NCBI GenBank assembly: GCA_944387495.1
Contig: CALXFD010000022.1
Coordinates: forward strand, 1 to 34,542
DNA: 34,542 nt
Source of the DNA: an uncultured Clostridia bacterium
GTDB taxonomy: Bacteria > Bacillota > Clostridia > TANB77 > CAG-508
Reading direction: 5' to 3'
Part shown: positions 17,192 to 25,463 of the stretch, piece after piece
Position numbering within the stretch: position 1 is the first letter of the stretch
Layout of the letters: every line of letters begins with the position of its first letter
Position numbers and translations under genes: made by a program
The notes under the pieces: model-generated
The model's database searches: none
Told to the model about the DNA's origin: nothing
The model's input: only the letters and a program-made list of their open reading frames with translations

Positions 17192-18385
17192 TTATATTAT
17201 TTTCGCTGTTTTGCTACCATCATTTAGTCTTAAATTTATTTCGTCATCTTTTTTTAATTCTTTTACACTTTTTATAATTTTTCCTTCTTTTTCTACAATA
17301 GAATATCCTCTCAATAATGTTTTTAATGGACTTAATGTGTCTAATTTAGCTAATAATTCTACATATTTTTTCTTCTCTTGTTCATTTTTAGCTTTTATTA
17401 ATTTTTCTAATTCTTTTATATATCCATCAATTTTTATGTAATTTTCATTTATCCTTCTTGTTGGTTCTTTAAATACAAAACTAGACATACATTTTTCATA
17501 TCTTAATTTCATTATTTCTAACTTTCTCGTTAATGCTTGTTTTAAGCTATTTTGGTACATATTTAATTTTTGTTTTACCTCATAAATATCAGGAACAGCT
17601 AGTTCTGCTGCCGCAGATGGCGTTGGTGCTCTTAAATCTGCTACAAAGTCTGAAATTGAGAAATCTGTTTCATGCCCTACTGCTGATATTATAGGTATCT
17701 CTGAATTATATATACTATATGCAACAATTTCTTCATTAAAAGGCCATAAATCTTCTAATGAACCTCCTCCTCTTGCAAGTATTAATACATCTGCTAATTT
17801 ATTTTTGTTCATATATTCAATTCCAGCTGATATTTTTTCTGCTGCTCCTTCACCTTGGACTGGTACTGGTAATAATCGTATATATACATTTGGATTTCTT
17901 CTAGTAGATACATTTATTATATCTCTTATTACAGAACCTGTCTGTGATGTTAGCACTCCTATAACTTTTGGGAACATTGGTATTTTCTTTTTATGTTCTT
18001 GGCTAAATAACCCTTTTTCTTCTAAGTCTTGTTTCAATTTTTGATATTTTGTATATAAATCTCCTACTCCGTCTTCTTCCATTGCCTTTACATATATTTG
18101 ATAAACACCATCTCTTTCAAATACTGAAACTGTTCCAAATACAAAAACTTTCATTCCATCTTTTGGTTCAAACATTAATTTTTGAGCATATGATTTAAAC
18201 ATTATGCATTTTATTAAGCAATTTTCATCTTTTAAAGTAAAATACATATGTCCTGTATAATGATTTTTAAAGTTAGATATTTCACCTTTTATTAACACAT
18301 TGTTTAAATATTCATCATTTGCTATTTTATCTTTTATATATTTATTTAATTGTGTGACACTTATTGCCATATCTGCATATTTCAT
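17192..18385 (-). CDS. xseA: Exodeoxyribonuclease VII large subunit
   Basis: The 397-residue product has an N-terminal OB-fold (SVTQLNKYIKDKI...VLIKGEISNFKNHYTGHMYFTLKDE, about 9-54). The catalytic domain contains GVLTSQTGSVIRDI, ARGGGSLEDLWPFNEE and GHETDFSISDFVADLRAPTPS. A coiled-coil region (about 270-350) carries the XseB sites, and the C-terminus reads LLRGYSIVEKEGKIIKS. Family length is about 400-450. The ATG at 18385 has AGAGGT upstream; the Met five codons later is the more conserved start of the fold. It lies between nusB and xseB. Confidence 0.96.
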   Translation of the reverse strand: MKYADMAISVTQLNKYIKDKIANDEYLNNVLIKGEISNFKNHYTGHMYFTLKDENCLIKCIMFKSYAQKLMFEPKDGMKVFVFGTVSVFERDGVYQIYVKAMEEDGVGDLYTKYQKLKQDLEEKGLFSQEHKKKIPMFPKVIGVLTSQTGSVIRDIINVSTRRNPNVYIRLLPVPVQGEGAAEKISAGIEYMNKNKLADVLILARGGGSLEDLWPFNEEIVAYSIYNSEIPIISAVGHETDFSISDFVADLRAPTPSAAAELAVPDIYEVKQKLNMYQNSLKQALTRKLEIMKLRYEKCMSSFVFKEPTRRINENYIKIDGYIKELEKLIKAKNEQEKKKYVELLAKLDTLSPLKTLLRGYSIVEKEGKIIKSVKELKKDDEINLRLNDGSKTAKII

Positions 18386-18407
18386 ATTTTTACCTCTTAA
18401 TTAAATT

Positions 18408-18428
18408 AGGGATATTAATAATATCCCT
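18408..18428. other. Hairpin spanning the nusB stop codon
   Basis: AGGGATATT-aat-AATATCCCT is a perfect 9-bp stem with a 3-nt loop. It covers the nusB stop and lies 23 nt before the xseA start. There is no strong T-run, so it may be an mRNA stability element or weak attenuator within the operon. Confidence 0.45.
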
Positions 18429-18828
18429 ATTGTTTTACTATACTTGCTAATATTCCATTAACAAAACTTTTTGATGAATCATCACCATATTTTTTTGCTA
18501 ATTCTACCGCTTCATTTATTACTACCTTATATGGTAATTCTTTATATTTTATTTCATAAATTGCTAATTCTAATATTGATAAATCAACTTTTGAAATTCT
18601 TTCTATTTTCCAACCTGCTTTTAAATTAAGAGCTATTTTCTTAATTATTTCTTCTTTATTTTTTTCTATTCCTAATACTGCATCTTTTATATATTCTATA
18701 CTATTTGGATTTTCTATATTATTGCTTTCTATATATAAATCTATTTGTTCATTCAAATTTTCTTTATTTTGAATTTCTAAACTATATATTAATTTAAAAG
18801 CATGTTCTCTAATTGCTGTTCTACTCAT
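18427..18828 (-). CDS. nusB: Transcription antitermination factor NusB
   Basis: NusB binds boxA RNA with NusE (S10) and helps antitermination on rRNA operons. The 133-residue all-helical product begins [17 protein letters not shown] and ends with [26 protein letters not shown], both family signatures. Its position after the Asp23/AmaP/DUF2273 genes and before xseA is common in Clostridia and Bacilli. Confidence 0.95.
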   Translation of the reverse strand: MSRTAIREHAFKLIYSLEIQNKENLNEQIDLYIESNNIENPNSIEYIKDAVLGIEKNKEEIIKKIALNLKAGWKIERISKVDLSILELAIYEIKYKELPYKVVINEAVELAKKYGDDSSKSFVNGILASIVKQ

Positions 18829-18844
18829 AACTTTCCCTTCTATT

Positions 18845-19048
18845 TTACATTTTATCTATAAATTTTTTTAATTTACTTTTTACATCTTCTTTATTTCTTT
18901 GAACATAATTTCCTATAAATGCTCCTAAAAATAGTACTACTATTGCTAATATTAATTCGTCTAATCTTGTTATTAATATTAGTATAGCTATAACAACTCC
19001 TATTATTGCACCTTTATATTGGTTCCAAAAATCTTTAAAATTGTTCAT
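18845..19048 (-). CDS. DUF2273 small membrane protein
   Basis: The 67-residue protein begins [20 protein letters not shown]. It has two hydrophobic segments (about 13-30 and 31-47) separated by a short turn, followed by a basic tail. This is the DUF2273 pattern. Members are encoded with Asp23 and AmaP and probably help hold Asp23 at the membrane. GAGAGGT precedes the start. It is followed by nusB after 16 nt. Confidence 0.85.
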   Translation of the reverse strand: MNNFKDFWNQYKGAIIGVVIAILILITRLDELILAIVVLFLGAFIGNYVQRNKEDVKSKLKKFIDKM

Positions 19049-19078
19049 TTTATCACTACCTCTCCAAAAATCTTATCT

Positions 19079-19639
19079 TTAAGCTTTTTCTATATTTTCA
19101 GTACTTGGAGCAACTTTTTTTACTGTTATATTAACTTCATTTACTTCTAAATCTGTTGCTCTTTTTATTTTTTCTTTTATTTTTGTTTGAAGATTTGCTG
19201 ATAAATCTTTAATAACTGCATTTGAGCTAACTACTAAATTTGCATATACTTTTACATTATTATCTTTGTCTAATTCTACTCTTGTTGTAACATCTTCTGT
19301 ACTTTCAAATCCTTTTGCTACTGAATTTACTAAATTTTCTATTGTTTCTTTTGATATCATTAATTTTCCACTTTCATTTTCTAAAAGAACTCCTTGTCTT
19401 TCTTTTATTTGTTCTCTTGATGTTGAATCAAAGAATATACATTTAATAGAAAGCAATATAAATACTACACTTACTCCTAAAATAACTTTTCCCCATACAT
19501 CACTTACTATTGCTCCTCTTACAATTTTACCTACTAAATCTGCATCTAACCATCCAAATACTAGTAAACATGCTAAAATTGATATTATTAATATTACATA
19601 TGAATATATTATTAATGTGACTTTTTCTAAGATTTTCAT
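19079..19639 (-). CDS. amaP: Alkaline shock response membrane anchor protein AmaP
   Basis: The product (186 residues from the ATG at 19639) has two N-terminal membrane segments (about 5-28 and 52-70). A cytoplasmic Asp23-like alpha/beta domain follows (GKLMISKETIENLVNSVAKGF...VYANLVVSSNAVIKDLSANLQTKIKEKI). AmaP tethers Asp23 to the membrane in staphylococci. The ATG at 19648 is also in frame, but the AGGAG lies only 1 nt from it and 10 nt from the chosen start. The gene follows asp23 and precedes DUF2273, a conserved trio. Confidence 0.88.
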   Translation of the reverse strand: MKILEKVTLIIYSYVILIISILACLLVFGWLDADLVGKIVRGAIVSDVWGKVILGVSVVFILLSIKCIFFDSTSREQIKERQGVLLENESGKLMISKETIENLVNSVAKGFESTEDVTTRVELDKDNNVKVYANLVVSSNAVIKDLSANLQTKIKEKIKRATDLEVNEVNITVKKVAPSTENIEKA

Positions 19640-19706
19640 ACTTATCATTCTCCTTTTATTAATATTTTTATACTTGATTTTTTATATCTTACTTACTTTT
19701 ACTATT

Positions 19707-20168
19707 TTAGTTTTCTTCATCTTTAACATCTTCGTTATTATCTACTTCATCTTCTTTTTTTACAACATCTGTGTTTACACCTTGTACATGTACATTAACT
19801 TCTTCTACATCTAATCCAGTCATGCTTTCTACTGATTTTTTTACTCTATTTTGTATTTCAAAAGCAACATCTGGTATTCTTGAACCATATTCAACTATAA
19901 TATTTACATCTATTTTTGCTTTATTTTCTTCTATGTCAACTTTTATTCCTTTTGCCAGGTTCTTTTTTCCACTTAAAACTTCTGTAATTCCTCCTGCAAA
20001 TCCTCCTGCCATACCAGAAACTCCTTCTACTTCTGAAACAGCAACTCCTGCAATTACTGCAACTACATCATTTGAAATTGAAATTCCTTCGTTTTCTGAT
20101 TTTATTTCTTCATCTAATTCTATAACTTCCCCATTTTCGTTTTCAACATTTTTGTTTTCTTCTTCCAT
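19707..20168 (-). CDS. asp23: Asp23/Gls24 family envelope stress protein
   Basis: The product (153 residues) begins with an acidic, disordered stretch. The Asp23 domain follows: ISISNDVVAVIAGVAVSEVEGVSGMAGG, then KIDVNIIVEYGSRIPDVAFEIQNRVKKSVESMTGLDVEEVNVHVQGV. Asp23 proteins form an abundant scaffold beneath the membrane and respond to envelope stress. The ATG two codons upstream (20174) is too close to GGAGG; 20168 has 7-nt spacing. The tail is acidic. It heads the asp23-amaP-DUF2273-nusB-xseAB run and has its own promoter. Confidence 0.92.
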   Translation of the reverse strand: MEEENKNVENENGEVIELDEEIKSENEGISISNDVVAVIAGVAVSEVEGVSGMAGGFAGGITEVLSGKKNLAKGIKVDIEENKAKIDVNIIVEYGSRIPDVAFEIQNRVKKSVESMTGLDVEEVNVHVQGVNTDVVKKEDEVDNNEDVKDEEN

Positions 20169-20212
20169 TTTCATTCCTCCTTACTATACATCAAAAGTTC
20201 TATTTTTGAGCT

Positions 20213-20240
20213 ATTATAAGTATATCAATTTTTTTGTAAA
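20213..20240 (-). promoter_or_regulatory. Promoter of the asp23 operon
   Basis: TTTACA (20240-20235), a 16-nt spacer and TATAAT (20218-20213) on the minus strand lie about 45 nt upstream of the asp23 start, in the gap after fmt. Confidence 0.65.
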
Positions 20241-20253
20241 TTTACAATAATTA

Positions 20254-21216
20254 TTATTCAAAAACCTCAAATTCTTCTATTTTGTTTCCTCTTAAATAAT
20301 CATTTATAGACATTCTCTTAGAGTTTTCTCCTTGTATTTCTAATACTTTAATAATCCCTTGTTTCGCTTTTATGTATAGCCCATCCTTTGAGTTTGCTAT
20401 TAAAACAACACCATTTCCTAAAAAATCAAGATTTTCAATAGTTATTTCATTTTCTTTTGCTAAGTCTACTTTCCAGAATTTTATTTTTTTACCATTTAAC
20501 ATTGTATATGCACCCATTATTGGGTTTAAACCTCTTACCAGATTTTTTATTTCTATTGCTGTTTTCTTATTCCAATCGATTTTTGCCATATCTTTTGTTA
20601 GCATTGGTGCTAATGTATAATCATCTCCTTGTTTAATTCGTGGAGCTGTACCATCTTCGAGCTTTTTTAGAGTTTCTACTAATAAATCTGCTCCTATAAC
20701 TTTTAGTCTATCCCATAATTCACCTGTTGTTTCACTTTCTCCTATCTGGGCTTCTTGTTTTAAAATCATATCGCCTGTATCCATTCCTACATCCATATAC
20801 ATTGTTGTAACACCAGTTATTTTATCTCCATTTAAAACAGACCATTGTATAGGTGCTGCACCTCTATATTTGGGTAATAGTGATGCATGTACATTTATAC
20901 ATCCATATTTAGGAATTTCTAATATTTCCTTAGGTAGTATTTTTCCATATGCTACTACACAAATCACATCTGGATTTAAGCTTTTTATTTCGTTTATAAA
21001 TTCTTCATTATTTCTTACTTTTTGAGGTTGTTCAATTCTTAAATTTTTTTCCATTGCAAATTCTTTTACAGGTGAATAAGTAAGTTTCATACCTCTTCCT
21101 TTTGGTTTATCTTGGTTTGTAACAACTGCTAATATCTTATGTCCTGCCTCATATATTTTTTTCAAGCTTTCTTCTGCAAAATCTGGTGTTCCCATAAAAA
21201 CTATTTTCATATTCAT
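20254..21216 (-). CDS. fmt: Methionyl-tRNA formyltransferase
   Basis: Fmt formylates initiator Met-tRNA using 10-formyl-THF, the product of the fhs enzyme encoded nearby. The 320-residue product has MGTPDFAEESLKKI at the start, the catalytic segment INVHASLLPKYRGAAPIQWSVLNGD (Asn, His of the formyltransferase fold), TTMYMDVGMDTGDMIL, and a C-terminal OB-like domain. It begins with GAGAGG 6 nt before the ATG. It lies after def, as in most Firmicutes, so formylation and deformylation are encoded together. Confidence 0.97.
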   Translation of the reverse strand: MNMKIVFMGTPDFAEESLKKIYEAGHKILAVVTNQDKPKGRGMKLTYSPVKEFAMEKNLRIEQPQKVRNNEEFINEIKSLNPDVICVVAYGKILPKEILEIPKYGCINVHASLLPKYRGAAPIQWSVLNGDKITGVTTMYMDVGMDTGDMILKQEAQIGESETTGELWDRLKVIGADLLVETLKKLEDGTAPRIKQGDDYTLAPMLTKDMAKIDWNKKTAIEIKNLVRGLNPIMGAYTMLNGKKIKFWKVDLAKENEITIENLDFLGNGVVLIANSKDGLYIKAKQGIIKVLEIQGENSKRMSINDYLRGNKIEEFEVFE

Positions 21217-21253
21217 TTCATTCCTCTCTTAATTTGTTCAAAAACGAGCAATA

Positions 21254-21292
21254 GGGACGTACCTAAAATTTTAAAAATTTTAAGCACTTCCC
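21254..21292 (-). other. Hairpin between def and fmt
   Basis: On the minus strand GGGAAGTGCTTAAAATTT pairs with AAATTTTAGGTACGTCCC (one mismatch, two G-U pairs), followed by TATTGCTCGTTTTTG. It could be an attenuator or weak terminator. Its outer GGG/GTCCCTA arms resemble the hairpin at 7046-7081. Confidence 0.5.
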
Positions 21293-21299
21293 CAAATCT

Positions 21300-21776
21300 T
21301 TATTTTTCTGGTTCTACATATTCTAATGTTCCTGGAATTATTTTATCTATAAATAACTCTCCTTCTAAATGGTCTAATTCATGGCTTATTGCTTGTGCTA
21401 ATAATTCTTTTGCTTTTACTCTAATTGTATTTCCTTCTCTATCTGTATATTCTGCTACTACTTCGGCAGGTCTTACAACTTTTGCAAATTCATTAGGAAA
21501 ACTTAAACATCCTTCTTCTACTTCTTGTTCTCCTTTTGTTTTTATTATTACTGGGTTTATCATTACAATTGGTCCATTATCATCATATAAATCTATTACT
21601 ACTACTCTTTTTAGCACACCAACTTGTACAGCAGCTAGCCCTACTCCATTATATTTATGCATTGTATCTATCATATCATCAATTAGTTCTTGTAATTTAT
21701 CATCTATTTGCTCTACTTCTCTTGATTTCTTTTTTAATATTTCGTCTCCTTGATATCTTAGATTTCTAATTGCCAT
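21300..21776 (-). CDS. def: Peptide deformylase
   Basis: Def removes the N-formyl group from new proteins. The 158-residue product contains the three metal-site motifs: GVGLAAVQVG (45-54, Gln51 of motif I), EEGCLSFP (88-94, ligand Cys90) and HELDHLEG (ligands His132 and His136, catalytic Glu133). The second residue after Cys90 is Ser, as usual. AAGGAGCG precedes the ATG. It lies between priA and fmt on the same strand. Confidence 0.97.
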   Translation of the reverse strand: MAIRNLRYQGDEILKKKSREVEQIDDKLQELIDDMIDTMHKYNGVGLAAVQVGVLKRVVVIDLYDDNGPIVMINPVIIKTKGEQEVEEGCLSFPNEFAKVVRPAEVVAEYTDREGNTIRVKAKELLAQAISHELDHLEGELFIDKIIPGTLEYVEPEK

Positions 21777-21845
21777 TTTTCGCTCCTTGTATAATATATT
21801 TAGGTTTTTAGTAAGTTTTACCTATAAACTTTTTTAGATTTATCT

Positions 21846-24084
21846 TTATGACATATTATTAGGATTTATATCTATTGCAATTCTTGTTTTTGAAATATTG
21901 TTTTTTTGATATATTTCTTTTAAAGAATTGTTTAATATTGTGTTTGCTTCTTCTGTCATAATTCCTTTTATAATAATTCTCCATCTAAACCTATTTTGTA
22001 TTTTATCTATTGGTGCTGGTGTTGGTTTAAATACTTTGAATTCATCTTGTGGTAAATTTTTATATAAATATTCATAAAACATATTTGAAATTGTTTTTAT
22101 TTCATTTTCGTCTAAACTATTAAAACTAATTAATATTATATCGCAAAATGGAGGATATTTCAACTGTTTCCTTAGAGCTATTTCAGTTTCGTAAAATAAA
22201 TTATAATTTTGTTTTTGAGCACAAATAATACTAAAATTTTCTGGATTATAACTTTGTATTACCACTTTACCTGGTAAATTTTCTCTACCTGCTCTTCCTG
22301 CTACTTGTGTTAATATTTGGAATGTTCTTTCATTTGCTCTAAAATCATTTATATTTAGAGAACTATCTGCTGCTATTACTCCAACTAATGTAACATTTGG
22401 AAAATGATGTCCTTTTACTACCATTTGTGTTCCTATTAAAATATCTATATTTTCATTTCTAAATTTATTTAAAATTTGTTCATGAGAATTTTTCTTTGTT
22501 ACTGTATCTATATCCATTCTTATTATGCTTGCTCCGTGGAAATTGTTTATGTATTTCTTGTTCTAGTTTTTGTGTTCCTGTTCCAAAATATCTTATTTTA
22601 TCACTATGACATTCTGGGCATATTTTTACTATATTTTCTTCATGTCCACAATAATGACATTTTAATTTCTTTTCATAACTATGATATGTTAAAGCAATAT
22701 TGCAATTAGGGCATTTTACTGTATATCCACAGCTTCTACACATTATAAATGTTGAATAGCCTCTTCTATTTAGAAATAATATTGTTTGCCTTTTTTGTTT
22801 TAAATTTTCTTCTATGCTATTGTACAATTCTAGGCTAAGCATTGTTCTATTTCCATTTGCTAGTTCTTGTTTTAAATCTATTATTTCCACTTTTGGAAGT
22901 GATGAATTATTTGCTCTTTTTGTAAGTTCTAGAAGTGTTATTTTATTTTCTTGTGTTTTATAATATGTGCTTATATCTGGTGTTGCACTACCTAAAACTA
23001 ATGGTGCATTATTTTGTTTTGCCAATTTTTTTGCAATTTCTTTTGCATTATATCTTGGGTTTGTTTCAGATTTATATGAACTATCATGTTCTTCATCTAT
23101 AATTATTATTCCTAATTTTTCTAATGGAGCAAAAATTGCTGACCTTGCTCCTATAACAATTTTTGCTTTACCTGCTTTTATTCTTTCCCATTCATCATGT
23201 CTTTCTCCAATTGATAATTTACTATGTAATACTGCAATTTCTTCGCTCCCAAATCTTGATATAAACCTATCTAACATTTGAGGTGTTAATGAAATTTCTG
23301 GAACTAGCATTATCGCTGTTTTCCCTAATTCTAATGTTTTTTCTATTAACTGCAAATAAATTTCTGTTTTCCCTGAACCAGTTACACCATATATTAAAAA
23401 TTGTTCATAATATTTGCCGATTATACTCTTTTCTATTTCGTCATAAGCATTTTGTTGTTCTTCTGTAAATTTAAGTTTTTGACTTTTTTCACATTTTCTT
23501 CCAATAAGTGGATTTCTTTCTATTTTTTGTTCTACTATTTCTAAATAATCATTTTTTACTAATGTATTGACAATTGCTCTTGAACAATCAGTAAATATCT
23601 CTATTTCTGGTACTGTTACACCTTCATTATCTTTTACAAATTTTAATACTTTTTTATGTTTTTCCGATTTTATTTTTCCGATTTCTATATCAAATTCTAT
23701 TTCTTCAATTTCTTTTTTCAAATATACTGAATTTATAGTTTTATCTTTTATTCTTTTTTCTTTATTCTTATTTCTTGTTCCTGGTGTTAACATCAATTTT
23801 ATACAATCTGATACATTGCAAAAATATCTTTTTGCCATCCATCTTGCTAAATTTATTTGTTCATCTGTAAGATTTTCTTCTATTTTTATTATACTTTTTA
23901 TTTCATATTCTGATTTTTCTTTTAATTTAACTACAAATGCCTCTTCTGGGTTCTTACTTCTACCAAATGGTACTAATACTTTGCTTCCTACTAAAATTAG
24001 GTCTTCTAATTCTTTGGGGATATTGTAGTCAAATGTTCTATTTAATTTTTTTGCTCCTCTATTTATTATTACTTCTGCTACCAT
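21846..24084 (-). CDS. priA: Primosomal protein N' (PriA helicase), needs a +1 frameshift
   Basis: PriA reloads the replisome at broken forks. The first frame (24084-22480) has the N-terminal DNA-binding domain, Walker A GVTGSGKTEIYLQL, the helicase motif IIDEEHDSSYK, NPRYNAKEIAKKLA and the zinc-binding region (CRSCG, CPNC, CHYCG, CPEC). It then reads QEIHKQFP and meets CGG, after which the frame is nonsense (SKHNKNGYRYSNKEKFS, stop). The expected continuation lies in the +1 frame: ASIIRMDIDTVTKKNSHEQI, GTQMVVKGHHFPNVTLVGVI, QVAGRAGR, to 21846. Skipping the C at 22536 gives FPGASIIRMDIDT, the family form, and a 745-residue protein of normal length. The break would remove helicase motifs V and VI. 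It sits upstream of def and fmt, as in many bacteria. Confidence 0.9.
22533..22539 (-). other. Candidate +1 recoding site in priA (CCA-CGG-A)
   Basis: On the minus strand the frame reads CCA (22539-22537), CGG (22536-22534), AGC. Reading GGA GCA AGC after CCA restores Pro-Gly-Ala-Ser of the family. The heptamer CNACGGA is shared with the recD2 site, and ATACATAAA occurs a few codons upstream of both. Confidence 0.55.
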
Positions 24085-24167
24085 AGTCTCTCCTTTTCGC
24101 TTTTAGTATATCAGAATTTTTGGTTTTAAACAAGATTTTGTATTATATGTATTTAATAATCAATTGA

Positions 24168-24203
24168 TAAAAAACACTCTAAAATATGGATATTTTAGAG
24201 TGT
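24168..24203 (-). terminator. Terminator after the Rpn-family pseudogene
   Basis: A perfect 14-bp stem (ACACTCTAAAATAT with ATATTTTAGAGTGT, 2-nt loop) is followed on the minus strand by six T. It lies just past the stop at 24213. Confidence 0.9.
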
Positions 24204-24212
24204 CTATTTGGC

Positions 24213-24880
24213 TTAATCTATTATATTATTTTTTTGTTCATCTAAAATTTTCTCTATCTCTTCCTTTGTTAATTGAGTAATTTTTATTATTTCTTCCATT
24301 TTAATTCCCATGTCTAATAATCTCTTAGCCGTTTCTCTCTTTTCTGCGATTTTTCCGTTTCTTTCTCCTATTTTTTTACCTTCTTCTTTTCCTTCTTCTA
24401 TTCCCTCTTCCCTGGCAGAATTTAATTCTGAATAATAACTCCATCTTGCTAATTCTCTTTCTTCGTATAGTTCCCTTTCTTTCGGATCCATACTCATTGC
24501 ATATAATTCTGCTTTCGCTTTTTTTACTTCTTCATTTACTTTCTCTGCCATTTTTATTTTCTCCTCCTCTCCTGTTAGTAACCATAACCATTGACTTAAT
24601 CTATTTTCTATTCCTGGTTTTTTCTTTATAAATTTGGGTAACTCTATAAAATGTATTTCTGCATTCTCTGTTACTAAACCATACTCTCCTTTATATCCCA
24701 TATCTACATATTCGTGTTTTTTTACTTTATCAAATCTCATATGTGCTATGTTATGGTATATAAATCTTTTAATTCACTATTACATTCGTCTTTTGAAAAT
24801 ATTCTTTTAAATACATAATCATTTGTTAATGGAAGTATTTTATATTCCTTATCAGTTTTTTTGTTTTTTCTTAAACTCAT
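24213..24880 (-). pseudogene. Rpn/PD-(D/E)XK transposase-like nuclease, internally deleted
   Basis: A GGAG-preceded ATG at 24880 opens a frame reading SLRKNKKTDKEYKILPLTND, then YVFKRIFSKDECNSELKDL, the start of Rpn-family (recombination-promoting nuclease) proteins. It becomes YTIT and stops at 24746. The family C-terminal half resumes in another frame (YHNIAHMRFDKV at about 24758, then ENAEIHFIELPKFIKKK, a charged EEGIEEGKEEGKKIG tail and TKEEIEKIL) and ends at 24213. About 120 residues that should lie between, including the catalytic PD-(D/E)XK core, are missing at the junction. I read this as a gene inactivated by an internal deletion. An ATG at 24740 could still give a 175-residue fragment without the catalytic core. 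Confidence 0.8.
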
Positions 24881-24900
24881 TTTTCTCCTTTCTATTTTAT

Positions 24901-25361
24901 CAAATTAATTATTACACTTCAATACTTAATTTGATAAAATTTTGTATTATTTGTATACTTTATATGAATTTATATTTTTATCAAATTCCTTATTATATTG
25001 AAAATTTAGAATAATATGATTAAAAAAGAAAGAGAGATATATTATTAACAATATGAATTCCTAAATATATTGAAACAAAATGTTTTATAATTTGTAATAA
25101 TACACTTTTATTTTAATATTTATTATACAAAAGAATTTTTATACAATATTGATGAATTTTTTGATTTAATAAATTTTAAATTTTAGTTTTTAAAAGCTTT
25201 GATTTAAGTTTTTTTGAATTTGAAATAAAATATATTATTCATATAAATTATACTTATATAATTACATATTTTAGGAATTTTTTCAATACTTTTTTTGAAT
25301 TTATGTAACTTTTCATCGCAAAATTCGACATTTTGTCTTATTTTTGCAATATAATACAATA
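24901..25361. other. Intergenic stretch without recognisable genes
   Basis: This is extremely AT-rich sequence between the Rpn pseudogene and the clpX terminator. I see no plausible coding frame with a ribosome binding site and no clear structured RNA. It may be decayed sequence. Confidence 0.5.
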
Positions 25362-25403
25362 AAAAAGCGAAAAATAATATTTTACTATTATTTTTCGCTT
25401 TTT
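25362..25403 (-). terminator. Terminator of clpX, possibly bidirectional
   Basis: A perfect 18-bp stem (25362-25379 with 25386-25403, 6-nt loop) contains AGCG/CGCT and has A/T tracts on both sides. It lies about 60 nt past the clpX stop. Confidence 0.88.
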
Positions 25404-25463
25404 AGTGTTATCTTTTTAACATTTTTGTAATTTATATTATACTCTATTTTTCAACTTAAACTT

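Noticed and set aside
24823..25014. 63-residue hydrophobic frame on the plus strand near the Rpn pseudogene
   Set aside because: It overlaps the N-terminal part of the Rpn gene on the other strand, has no ribosome binding site and has low-complexity composition.
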